From: Roridomyces roridus
Lineage: Eukaryota; Basidiomycota; Agaricomycetes; Agaricales; Mycenaceae
DNA length: 64,000 bases
Assembly: GCA_029378245.1 (NCBI GenBank)
Contig: JARKIF010000031.1
Coordinates: 372,001 to 436,000, forward strand
Direction of reading: 5' to 3'
The number at the start of each line of letters is the position of its first letter. Within the stretch, counting starts at the first letter, position 1. The notes under the pieces were generated by a model, which saw nothing but the letters and a program-made list of their open reading frames with translations, was not told where the DNA came from and made no database searches. Made by a program: the position numbers and the translations under genes. This document shows, piece after piece, positions 44,824 through 54,690 of the stretch.

Positions 44824-45354
44824 GTGAGGACAAAACCAGCTCGGCGGATTATTCGTCAGAGTTGTCCTCCTCCGGGTCGCGAGCCGCGCGAGCGGACGGC
44901 ACGGCCGTTGCTTCTGCCGCCCGATTACTCGTATATCTACAAGCACTGGTTCAGAACTGACAAAGCCCTCGACCTATGGAGTACCAATTGGGAGAAGTGG
45001 GGTGGGGTCAGGCTCTTTGCCGCTTCGCATGATAGAGATTCCGAATTCAGATTCAAACGACCGTGGAATACGCGGATTGAGGGAGTTTTGGCGGAGAAGT
45101 ACGGAATTGAGGAAGGACCTGTCGAGCCCGTCCTTTTCCTCCCCGGGGACTCGGGTGAATGGTTTATATTTAAAACTGGGGGCAAGTATTATTTCCACAA
45201 TGATGTGGAGTATTTGGAAAGGTATAGGTGGGAATATGCGGGCATGGAGGATTTTGTGGCTCGGTTTGAGGAGGAGGAAAGGGCAGTGGGTGGTGATTTG
45301 GAGAAGATCAAGCCTCGTTCGAAAGAAAGTGAGGACGAGGAAGACGAATATTGA
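44824..45354 (+). CDS. Hypothetical protein, agaric-type, unknown function
   Basis: An open frame of up to 176 codons; the reliable part starts near LLLPPDYSYIYKHWFRTDKALDLW. It continues EKWGGVRLFAASHDRDSEF, GVLAEKYGIEEGPVEPVLF, LPGDSGEWFIFKTGGKYYF, ERYRWEYAGMEDFVARFEEE and ends with an acidic tail (SKESEDEEDEY). The composition, aromatic-rich core and TATA-like box upstream support a real gene, but the start is unsure (an upstream exon is possible). I do not recognise a catalytic motif; no function is offered. It converges with the next minus-strand frame. Confidence 0.5.
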   Translation: MRTKPARRIIRQSCPPPGREPRERTARPLLLPPDYSYIYKHWFRTDKALDLWSTNWEKWGGVRLFAASHDRDSEFRFKRPWNTRIEGVLAEKYGIEEGPVEPVLFLPGDSGEWFIFKTGGKYYFHNDVEYLERYRWEYAGMEDFVARFEEEERAVGGDLEKIKPRSKESEDEEDEY

Positions 45355-45406
45355 TTCTCCATGATCCTTTACATGCTCAACTTGACTTGTCTTCGCTTTC
45401 TCATGA

Positions 45407-45730
45407 TCATACATGCTCCCCGGCGACCACGGCCCTTCTACTTTGCCTCCTGGTTGCAGCTTTGCGCCTGCCACGACGCGGCTTCTCCTCTCGCGACTGC
45501 TCGGCCCTCCTTTTCTCCAACTCTCCAATCTTTTCCATCGCTCCTTCGGATGCCAAATCAACAATCCGGTCCCATTGACGCTTGAAAGCTCTCTTCAACG
45601 TGCGTGTGCAGTTACCACACATCTCCATGACGTATGGCCCGAGTTGCTTGAGATAGTCGTCTCCGTCGGAAACCGCTTGCAACAAGTCGGCGTAGATGAG
45701 TTTGCCTTGCGCATCGCTGGCGCGCTTCAT
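45407..45730 (-). CDS. Small hypothetical basic protein
   Basis: A 107-aa frame beginning MKRASDAQGKLIYADLLQAV, with GPYVMEMCGNCTRTLKRAFK in the middle and a highly basic tail (SREEKPRRGRRKAATRRQSRR). CGNC is a single CxxC pair. It tiles neatly between two other frames, but I recognise no family. It could be a short nuclear protein; moderate doubt that it is expressed. Confidence 0.4.
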   Translation of the reverse strand: MKRASDAQGKLIYADLLQAVSDGDDYLKQLGPYVMEMCGNCTRTLKRAFKRQWDRIVDLASEGAMEKIGELEKRRAEQSREEKPRRGRRKAATRRQSRRAVVAGEHV

Positions 45731-46120
45731 GGTGTGTACTGAAAGGGCCAGTGTATATATCGGTGGCCCCTCCTCTCCGATCTCTTCTTCCCGTGCCCTG
45801 TGAGTCCATCGTCATGAGTGGTAGCCCAGAGAGATACGAAAAATGGAACTTACCCCATCAAAATCGTGGACTCCATCAGCCTTTTGACAAAAATCTTGTC
45901 AACTTTCAGCGCTTTTCCGCTTGACAACGGCTTGGCACAAGTGATCAAGTGCTCAAGCCGACTTTCATCTCCCTCAAAACTCAGACCTACGAAGGCCATC
46001 TACATGTCTAAATGAAATATCAGTTGAGAGCATCGAGGATATCAAGAAACGGGAGAGCTTCAGGCCGCGAGATCGCCGTAATGGCAGAATCAATATCGTG
46101 TTGCCGAGCACTTGTGAGGA

Positions 46121-46223
46121 ATCAGACTTGGCTTGTCACTTGTCAACTGCAGCACTTTTTGGCACTTGTCCGGCTATTTTTTGGCGTGGAAAAGTGTCAA
46201 AAGTAAATTGCAAGAAGTCTGAT
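46121..46223 (+). repeat. 103-bp MITE-like repeat, copy 2
   Basis: Same length as, and inverted relative to, 18938-19040. Ends ATCAGACTT (46121-46129) and AAGTCTGAT (46215-46223) form a perfect 9-bp inverted repeat. The right end supplies the last codons and stop of the hypothetical gene that follows on the minus strand. Confidence 0.65.
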
Positions 46224-47142
46224 GTCGGCACAATGGCCATCCTGCTGACCGCTGAGCTTGCCCTCATCCTTCCTCTTCTTGGCCAGCGGCGGGCGTGAGA
46301 AATCGAGGTCTGGACGGGCCTTTCGCATGTCTTGAACGCGGGACTTCCTTCGCTTCTCTCTCCGGTGTGGTGGAAGTGTGTTACCCATGACAAAGCTACG
46401 TATGCCAGCCCAGAATATTGAGATGGTGGCGATGTCATCGTAATCCAGGAGTTCGCCGGTGAAGTGCGCGACCCCAGCGTGGGCGATGGCTGCTCTCGCC
46501 AGTCGTTTTCGCAGCTTCTTCCCCGTTATGGGCGTGCGGAAGGTTTCAAGTTTTCTGGATCCGGGAGGTTGCCCTTGCCGTCTCTTGAACTGCTTTCTGG
46601 TCGACACCTGGAACGCCTTTCTTTCCGTGAGAGTGAGCATAAAGGCTAGATAGTTTCAAGTTCAGAGGCTGCAAGTCAAAGGAAGGACGAACTTGTCACT
46701 TACACCAGCCGCTTTGCGGGTCTTGAAGTCGGAATATTGGCTGCCCCCGATCGAACCGCACTAGGATTGAGAATTTGGCGTTTGTAGCTGGCGAGCGGCT
46801 GCGCAATTCGATGAGATCGCGTTCGCTTGGCCACACTCACTTACAAACTCTGCGCTAGCTTGCGGGCTACTTTTCCTTCGGGGCTCCTGTCGTGGCGGCC
46901 GTGGGTTCCTTTTCTTGCAGGCCATTTTCTGTCGATAAACTGTATCATTCAAGTGTCCAAGGATAAGTCAGAAAATAAACAAGAAGAGCAGGATCTATGC
47001 AACGCACCTCAGCTACTGCCTCGCCTTTCGTCGTGGACGTCCCCGGTGCTAACATGATTTTCGCCATTCGCTGATAGACGCCAACTGAATCCAAAAGACG
47101 GGGAATCGCGCGCAAGGCAGCACGTTTAAAGGTTGGCAGCAT
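46197..47142 (-). CDS. Hypothetical multi-exon gene, unknown function
   Basis: A likely start is at 47142 (MLPTFKRAALRAIPRLLDS, then MAKIMLAPGTSTTKGEAVAE). Middle exons are uncertain. A final exon, joined as YSDFKTRKAA plus FMLTLTERKAFQVSTRKQF across a ~57-nt intron, continues KLRKRLARAAIAHAGVAHF, SIFWAGIRSFVMG and a basic tail. The last residues (DIRLLAIYF) are encoded inside the 103-bp repeat, so the original stop has probably been replaced. The N-terminus is amphipathic and basic, as in mitochondrial presequences, but that is weak. No family recognised. Confidence 0.35.
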
Positions 47143-48049
47143 CGTCGTCCTGGTGAGCAGGCAGGGGGAGGAGGGAAGGAGGGAAATGTCGGTGGCTGAC
47201 CGTGCACTGGGTGGCTGACAACATCGGGGACCGCGGGAACGTTACATCGGGCAGTTTCTCTGGATATTGTGTAGTGCAGTGAGTAGCCAGAAAGAGTGGT
47301 CGATTGTTGTTTCTGATGAACCGGTTTGTGGTAGTCGGAGACTCCTTCCAAGTTCCGTCCGAGCCCATCCTCCTCTTGCATTGTACCGCGATCAGGCCAG
47401 GAGATTAGGTATAATCTTGGGGAAGATTAGACATTCCTCGTCACAGGGTGGGATCGTTCGTGCGGAAGACTGGAGTGAAGCCCGGCCCAGCCCAAGGGAA
47501 AAGTTCAAGGCTTCGAGCCAAGTTGAAAATTGGATGCGATCGAAATGCGCATGGCGCGAGAATCGCGGAACATGTTCAAGAGTCCGAATTCAGGACCGTC
47601 AAAAAGTGCAGTTCTGCCCGAGTCAAACTTCAAGAGGTTGTTCAAGAGGCTATCGTTGTCGGTGTTGTCCCCGTGGAAGAAAGCCAAGATGTGGCTGTGC
47701 AACGCGCCATCACTCTTCACCCAACGTCAACAGCGCAGAATACCCACATCATCGACCACCACCTTCCGTCCTTTTGACCTAAAAGCCACCACCTCTGCAA
47801 GCCTCACCCAACCCAGCTTAACAGGGACTCCTCCCTCGCGTCTTCTTCAGTACTGGCGGCTGGTGAATCTCCTTGGGTGGCCTCTGTCGTGGGTATTGAC
47901 TCTGTTTCCACCTGTGCAGCCCGTCTTGCCCTATACGATTTCACCCTCAAGACCGGTCCTCCATCGGGCTGCCAATGCCGGAAACCATCTCATATGAAGC
48001 CGTTGAGCGCATCACCGGAGTGGGAGAAGGGTGTCGTCTATGCAGAACC
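47143..48049. other. Unassigned 0.9-kb stretch
   Basis: Open frames exist on both strands (for example plus 47530-47997), but none has recognisable motifs or consistent exon joins. It lies just downstream of the NACHT gene and could hold its decayed C-terminal part. Confidence 0.35.
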
Positions 48050-49713
48050 TCAGAACCTCGCTCGTACGGTAAGTTTCCGTATTCTTCCCATATCCGCAAT
48101 CTCAATCCACCCAGAAGGGCCAGAGTCTTTCACCAGTCCACTGGTAGGTGCATTCACTCTGTGTTTGACAGCTTCCTCATCAATGTTGTCCAAGTGGTCA
48201 ACCACAAGTGGAGCAAGTTCCTGGACTGTTTGAGGTCTCCTTGAAGTAGCCGCAATATACAGAATATGCTTTGAGAGTTCCACCTCAGTGCCTATATCTG
48301 GTAGAGCCTCATTAAGGATAGCTTTGTACAAGGTATCGGTAGGCAACTCCTCACTGCCAGTTTTGGGCAGTCTGTGACTAGTGCGGATTTGTTGCATTCG
48401 TTTCTTGCTCTCTTTCTCTGACAATGTGAAACCTGCTGGAAAGAGAAGTCGTTTGACTGTTGCTGCATAGATAAAGATCCCTCTGGATTGTGCAACAATA
48501 AAGCTCAGGTCTGCTTCAGAGAGAGGCCCAAACTCGGCAGTGACAAATTTGTGCAGATCATCCTGGGCTGTTTCAGGAGGGATCTGCTCCAATTGGTAGA
48601 TATTGCTGTCTTCCAGATGCTGACATTGTTCAACAATCCTGGGGTGGGGTCGACTGGTGAGCAGGAACTTCAGGCCTTGCATTTCTTGTTTAACTGAAGC
48701 CACTTGATGGATCAAATCTTGGATAAAATGTGCTCCTTCGATGCCTTCAATCTCATCCAGAGCATCAATCACTATGACTTTGTAAGGGCAACTCTGCACA
48801 CTGAGGATACGCGCTCAGCCTGGATAGAGGGGATCCGAAGTGTGAATAAAAGAAATACGAATACATCCTGCAACGCACCTGGATAGAGGGGATCCGAAGA
48901 GAAATCACTCTAAGGAACCCTCTGCCCAGGTACGGCCTATATACTTATCTAGATCGATCCTTATCCGACGGGAGCACATGGCGGGAGGCGGATCTTTGAT
49001 GGATGCATATGGCGCGAGCGATGTCGCATGCAGTATCCCATCGTGATCGGAACAACGATGATCCGGGGAAGGGTGATGGACCGAGGCCGGTGGAAGAGGC
49101 GCGAGGGCGAAGGGGAGTGGAGACCGAGGGGGAGAGGTGAGGTCCGAGGTCCGACGGATCGGAGGCGTCGGAGGTACCGGAGGACCGGAGAGGGTGCGGA
49201 ACGGGAGTTCCCCTTACAGACTTGTGATGCTTGCTGACCCCCTTGTTTCTTCAATGATTTCATCCATGGGCCAATTAGCAGCTCAGCCACATGGCGACTA
49301 GAAGCAGGAGCAAGCTGGTCAAGGTTCAAATCCCTCACAGCATATGCATATGCAGTGTTCTCAGGGATGAGTTGGCGAACAATTGTAGGGATGATTGACA
49401 CTCGAGCTCGAGCCTGCTCATCATTGCGGGAGCAAAAGAATGAGGCTCCAAACTGTTTGTGCCCCTGCAACCACTTGCACAGTGTGTAGGCCACAGTGGA
49501 CTTGCCAGTACCAGCCATACCACTGAGCCAGAAAATTGGGGAAGTATTGGGAGATTTATCCACTGCCCACTTTTCAAGTTTGTCCAGCAACTCTTTCCGA
49601 GTTTCGGGTGTGCATTCTCGTCTGGGTGATACTGCTGCTCCTGTATCTGCATCAAACAAGGCTCTAGGCGCAAATGATGGGAGCATGGAAGCCTTGGATT
49701 GTTGTATCAGCAC
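48050..49713 (-). CDS. NACHT-type NTPase (NLR-like), probably 3'-truncated
   Basis: The first exon (ATG 49713, MLIQQSKASMLPSFAPRALF) has DADTGAAVSPRRECTPETR, the Walker A loop GMAGTGKST (residues 65-73), TLCKWLQGHKQFGASFFCS and PTIVRQLIPENTAYAYAV, breaking off after GGQQASQ at about 49,222. The second part resumes at 48,793 with SCPYKVIVIDALDEIEG (Walker B), GLKFLLTSRPHPRIVEQC (sensor), SRGIFIYAATVKRLLFP and AATSRRPQTVQELAPLVVDHL, ending RARF near 48,050. The two halves join in frame if the 428-nt gap is spliced GT..AG. Fungal NACHT proteins act in non-self recognition and programmed cell death. No repeat domain (WD40, ankyrin) follows, so the C-terminus seems lost. Confidence 0.7.
48794..49221 (-). 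other. 428-nt intron-like interruption of the NACHT gene
   Basis: It begins GT and ends CAG on the minus strand between GGQQASQ and SCPYKVIV, so removal keeps the frame. It is about eight times longer than other introns here and contains a 22-bp perfect direct repeat (CCTGGATAGAGGGGATCCG..) at 48819-48840 and 48878-48899, and a purine-rich stretch at 49060-49200. Confidence 0.6.
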
Positions 49714-49740
49714 CTACGAAGCCCTTATATCCCCACTAAA

Positions 49741-49773
49741 TAGAAGGGACGGTGGGGGGTACCGTCCATTCTA
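49741..49773. repeat. 13-bp hairpin upstream of the NACHT gene
   Basis: TAGAAGGGACGGT (49741-49753) and ACCGTCCATTCTA (49761-49773) pair in 12 of 13 positions around a GGGGGGT loop. It lies 28 bp from the NACHT ATG on its 5' side. The A+T-rich sequence beyond it repeats TGCAATAAACCC at 49806 and 49900. Confidence 0.6.
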
Positions 49774-50001
49774 GTTAGAGGGGATAAAGCCATCCGCCCC
49801 ATACTGCAATAAACCCGTCAATAAAGTGCGCAATAAAGTACATAAATCTGCAATATACAGTAGGTAGAACATGTAGAGTACTAGTACACTACATATGCTG
49901 CAATAAACCCAATAAAGGACCTGATATTGGGGACTTGGGGAATCTCGAGTCCTCAGCTTAGTAATGCATCCGAAAACGGAAGAAATAATTCTAAATTGGG
50001 A

Positions 50002-53000
50002 TCAATACAGATCTTCTGAGGCCTCCTCCCGCTGGTCGGCATCCACACCAAGCCCTGCCAGCTGATAAATCATCTCCGACACCTGCTCATCATGCGCATC
50101 ATCCCCCTCGTCCTCACTCCCATGATCTTCCTCCATCTCCCCGACAGCTGCAGGTAACAGCGCATCCTCTTCCTCCACTCCCAGCATATCAACGTCGGAG
50201 ACATCTGCCTCCACACCATTGATTGCCTTGCCTGGCTCCAGCGACCCTGTGAATCGCCCACCAAAGCGCCGCATAAGTTGTTGCAGACGATCCATGTGCA
50301 GGGCATCAAAGCGCCCCCGACGGTTGCGATACTCTGCAATGTGGAATGCGAGCACCCGATCAGCCTCTACCTCATCCTCCGACTTCCCGACTGTCACACG
50401 TAGGGCTGCCTCGCGTGCCAGAAGGAATGCCCGCTCATCCTGCATCCACGTCACAAAACGCTGTATTTCGATATCGAGCCGCTTGATCTCCTCATGTGCG
50501 CGCTGGATGCGGAAGTAGCGATTCATGACGGAGCGGAAGGCGGGCCGAGACCAGGCTTTGCCCTCCACATCATGTATGCTGTGGCGTAGCAGATCAAAGT
50601 CGGCAACGAAAGCGTACTCGAGGACTTGATCAATGTTGAGGGGGGCTTTGGGAGGAATGACAGCCGCTGCCGCTGCGTTGTATCGATCTACGGCGCTCCG
50701 AACGGCTTTTGAGCGAGCTTGCAGGGCTTTAGCAATGTGGGTACGCATTTTATAACCTGTAATTTATCAGAGACAGCCGTTGATGACCGTGAATAATACA
50801 CACCTGTGCCAGACTGATTCACTTTCGTTAGTTCAAAGAGGCGCTCAACAACCAGTAGCTCCAAACGGTCAAGGGCCTGCTGATATCGGAATTCTCGCGC
50901 CTGCTTCTGGGCTGCCACAAACTGCGGATTCTCCTCCGTCCAACGCTCGAGAACTCCGAGCTCCAGCTCGAGCCCTTCCAGAACCGCTGCAGCTCGAGCC
51001 ATCTTCTCCTGCGCATGCCTCAACTGAATCTCCGCCTTTGTACGCCCAGGTGTGAATGCACTATCGTCCGCTCGCAAACGGTGTGCCGCCCCACGACACT
51101 CTCCCACTCTCAATCTTTGTGAAGGTCAGTGCAAATGCTAGGGCGGATGAGATAACCTACTTCAGAGTGTTGAAGGCCTCGAGACACGTAGCGTAGCGCG
51201 TTTCCGTAGTCTCGCCGGGCTTCTTGGATGTCTTCCAAAGACCTGTGAGGTACTCCTTCTCGTCGGCAAGGGCACGCTCAAACTCCGCTCCGTCGACCAC
51301 ATCCTGCTCCAGCATGAGCTGCTGCACGATTGGCTCTTCCTCGATAATCTTCAAGGCCTGCTCGTAGTTGGAGCAAAGGAATTTGCCTATGAGAGGAAGA
51401 CGGTTAGTTGTGCTGGAATACGGTATATGTGGAGAACATACTCAGAGACGCATATGTCTCAAAGGTGTCTTGTTTGACTGTCCGGGGTGGACAAAAATGG
51501 TGTCCTTTTCTATATGGTGGCATTTTTGTGCAAGGAGAGCAGTCATCTTCATAGATCTCCGTGAATCTACATGTTTTGCCCGCCATCACGGGAAAAATGA
51601 CATTGTGATCAAAGATCTTAGAAGATCTTCGAAGACGCTCCCTCTTTTTTATTTCAGATGCCTTTTATTTTTTGATGTCACAAACAAAAAAAAAAACATC
51701 AGTGAATGAGCAAAAGACTAGTGGGTGGAGATCTACATCCTGATGCCTCTTTTTTTCCCCACTTGCCGAGCCGGCAGCCAGATGCCTTTGATTTGCTGAT
51801 GGATGTCCCCGGCAGGCAGGCAGCAGGGTTGATGGGAACATTTAGATGGCAGTGGGCATCACATCGGCCTGATGGAGAGCCCGGCCAACATTGGGATAGT
51901 CAAAAATAACAAGGTCCTTCAAGAGAAAAAAAGAGATGGGCAAGATCTTTGAAGATTTATGTGTTTTTGCACAGCCACTCATTCTACACAGATTGATGTG
52001 TTTCTCTGATGTCTCTCTGAAAAAAAAACAGGTGGGTACAAAAAAGCACCCCAGATTTGAGGATTTATGCAAAAATACATAGATCTTTGAAGAAATACAT
52101 CAATCTATGAGGTTGAACAAAAAAAGCAGGCTGTGAAAAAACCAAATGATTTTTGTCCACCGCGGTCAATCATAGTCTTGATGCTTCAAAAAGGCGGTGA
52201 TTTCTTGCTGTCGATGGAAACGGCTGGCCCGGCGGCAGCAGCCCGCCAGCCCATTGGTCTTGGAAAACTCCCGCTCGCAACCCTCAAGATCCTCGATCCT
52301 GAGACCCTTGACATACAGCGCCAGGAAGCAGACCTGACACAAACGATTGTGTGCATGGCCATGGAACGCTCCAACGAGCATCCGCAACTGCGCCGTCTCT
52401 GCCGTTGGTCCGAGCTCGCTATTCTTGAGGGTAGTACAGAAGTGGCAGTCTATGTCGTAGCCGACGCCGAGCTTGATGCCAAGGTGTTCAAGTAGATACT
52501 CGACAACAGCGAGAGGGTATTTAGATCTGATATTCGTTAGTCCGTGCTCAAGAATAGAAGTTGCAACGCACAACTCGCCACTACGCAGCATGTCCACGAC
52601 GACCAAGGCAAACCCATGACGACAGAGACAGAGAAATATCCCTGTCTCGTCAAATATCCCCCACATCTTTGATGTTACATCGTTCGTCATATTCTTCCAC
52701 CGCTCCTTGCACGGGTTCTCCTGGCCCTGTAGGAAGATAAGCTTTATACAGTGCAGCAACGGAAAAATTACATACATTATCGTCGGAGGGAAGGATGTTG
52801 GCCAATCTCCGTTTTGCCCACTCATCCACCTTGTCGCGCGGCAGATAATACCCATCCCCCGCATCCCGAGTGTCGGGACGGTCATTGGCATTCCCTGGCC
52901 CATCACCGTTGTCACTCCGTCAGAGTACCCTCTTCAGCGAATCGTTCCCATCCATGGTAACGAACATGCTGAAGATGAGATCGTCCTCCCCATCAAGCTT

Positions 53001-54143
53001 GTAGGTACAGGCTGGGCAACAATTCTTCATGCGCCAGCCCGGGGTGTCACGACCGAGATGCTGCAGAACTCGGCGGTCAATGCAGCGCCGCAGCTCGAGA
53101 TAGAGGTCGTAGGCGATGGAGAATTGTTGGTGTAGATAGGTGCGCATAGGTACCTTTGGGAATTATAAGCATTGGCATAGAGAGTAGAAAGGACCAGACT
53201 CACACCGTGAAGATCGCAGAGACTCCTCGTGAACGCGTAGATTGAAAGCTGCGGACAGCGGGCATGGGTTACGCGGTACATATCAAGGACGCGTGCGGTG
53301 ACAACGACGGAGGGTTTCCAGGGTGCGCATGGCACAAACCCAAGCCGGAGCAGCGCTGATGCATAGCCCCCGCAACCGATGGGCAATACGACTAATTCCT
53401 GTCTGGTTTCTGGTCAAAATCATCAGCGCCAAGATCCTCAGCAGTGAGTGGTGGACTCGTACCAAACAGATCGACCACCAGGACACTGAAGGTCTCTGGT
53501 GAGAGTCGCTCCTGCTCCGTCGGCTCTGGAACAGGTTCACCAGCCGTGTACCTTGAATAAGCCGCTACCATGTAGCGCATCTGAATCTTGAAAGCGTCTG
53601 TTCGGCGGACCGTACGGTCACGACGTGTGCGCCAGTCTTTTCTTCGAGACCTGGACATGTTAAGTCAAAGAGCAATAAAGAGGAAAAAAGCATGACACAC
53701 CTCTGCCGATGTTCCTCCTCAATACCATCCTCAAATAATCCATCCTCCTCATCGCGGTCGTCATGGTCATCAAGATCCCCGCCAGCGTGGCTAAATTCAG
53801 CGCGCGCACTCCCATCCAAAATATCATTGAGGGTGGGAATACCCTGGGCCAGAGCCGCCTCAGGGTCGAAATTCTCGTCCTCGAATAGATTGGCCAGGAC
53901 GTGCATCTTGTTCCGAGAAGACTGTGACATATCTGACATGGTCAGAAGCAGTATGTGGCACATGCCACAGCTCCTACCTTGCCACTCCTCTTTACTCCTT
54001 CTCGCTTGCTCTGCCTCGTATTCTGCCAGCGCCTTCGGACCCATATTGAGCTTCTTGACGACTGCGGGGGTGTAGGCATTCTCTGGAGGCTCGTCGCTGC
54101 CGGTAAGGAACCATTTTCGTTTCTTGTTGTTATTTTTGCCCAT
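50002..54143 (-). pseudogene. KDZ (Kyakuja-Dileera-Zisupton) transposase gene, insertion-disrupted
   Basis: A multi-exon minus-strand gene starting MGKNNNKKRKWFLTG (54143). Exons: acidic region (ENFDPEAALAQGIPTLNDIL), AFKIQMRYMVAAYSRYTAG..SVLVVDLFG, then PIGCGGYASALLRLGFVPC and PWKPSVVVTARVLDMYRV, the Cys-pair/DDE-type block NCCPACTYKLDGEDD..VTMDGNDSLKRV, KMWGIFDETGIFLCLCRHG, LGVGYDIDCHFCT and GAFHGHAHNRLCQV. After FLKHQD it is interrupted by the 702-bp element; it then resumes TFETYASLS, KIIEEEPIVQQLMLEQD, ADEKEYLTGLWKTSK and a long helical C-terminal exon ending EEASEDLY at 50002. KDZ transposases are cut-and-paste enzymes of fungi and algae. The insertion in a coding exon should inactivate this copy. 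Confidence 0.82.
51473..52174. mobile_element. 702-bp non-autonomous element nested in KDZ gene
   Basis: Flanked by the 6-bp direct repeat GTCTTG at 51467-51472 and 52175-52180. Ends are imperfect inverted repeats: TTTGACTGTCCGGGGTGG-ACAAAAA on the left and the complement of TTGACCGCGGTGGACAAAAA on the right. The inside has no transposase and is rich in A/T runs and GATCTTTGAAGAT-type motifs. Removal of the element and one repeat copy rejoins FLKHQD to TFETYASLS in frame, which fixes the borders. Confidence 0.85.
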
Positions 54144-54690
54144 CCAGGGACGACGAGAGAGGAGGGAGCGGCGACTTGGCAAGACGCGTCAACAACGGCA
54201 GGGTCATGTGACTTGCTGACGTAGTTGCCGTACTCGGTCTAGGCCGCCTTTATTCGCTTGTCTTTCCCGCTCTTCCTTCCTTCTGTGTCTCGTTCTACCT
54301 CAACGTTGGCGGCAGGGATGTTTGGTGAGTGCCCATTCTCATTCCTTGCGAAGGGACACGACCCTGTGACCCGGAGCATGGCCTGCAAAGAGGTCCCACG
54401 CGGAACTTGGCGCAGGCTTTCCTTCCTCCCTCTTTCAAAAGCTTGACTAATTCATTTGAGCTGCAGGCTATACCCCGCAGCCGCGTTGGCGGCTCCGTTC
54501 CAACAAAGAATATTCACCCTTTGACCTTGCACTGGGGCTCACCATTGAGGTCCCACACTTTGACGCCCACGAACGTCTCCAGACTTGATTGAAGGAACGC
54601 GCACAGTCGGGTGAGAATGTGGAGCCTGGGGAGGCTGTAATTCCGGGGCTGGAGGAGCTCAGTCTTCACGGTGTGTAACAAAACTTCCAC
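54144..54690. other. Divergent spacer between KDZ and TET/JBP-like genes
   Basis: About 550 bp between two divergent starts; it presumably holds both promoters. Short frames here (for example 54329-54592) have no motifs. I saw no clear TATA box. Confidence 0.4.

Noticed and set aside
47530..47997. 155-aa plus-strand frame near the NACHT gene
   Set aside because: No motif, no consistent exon joins, and low-complexity Ser/Thr/Pro composition; not supported as a gene.
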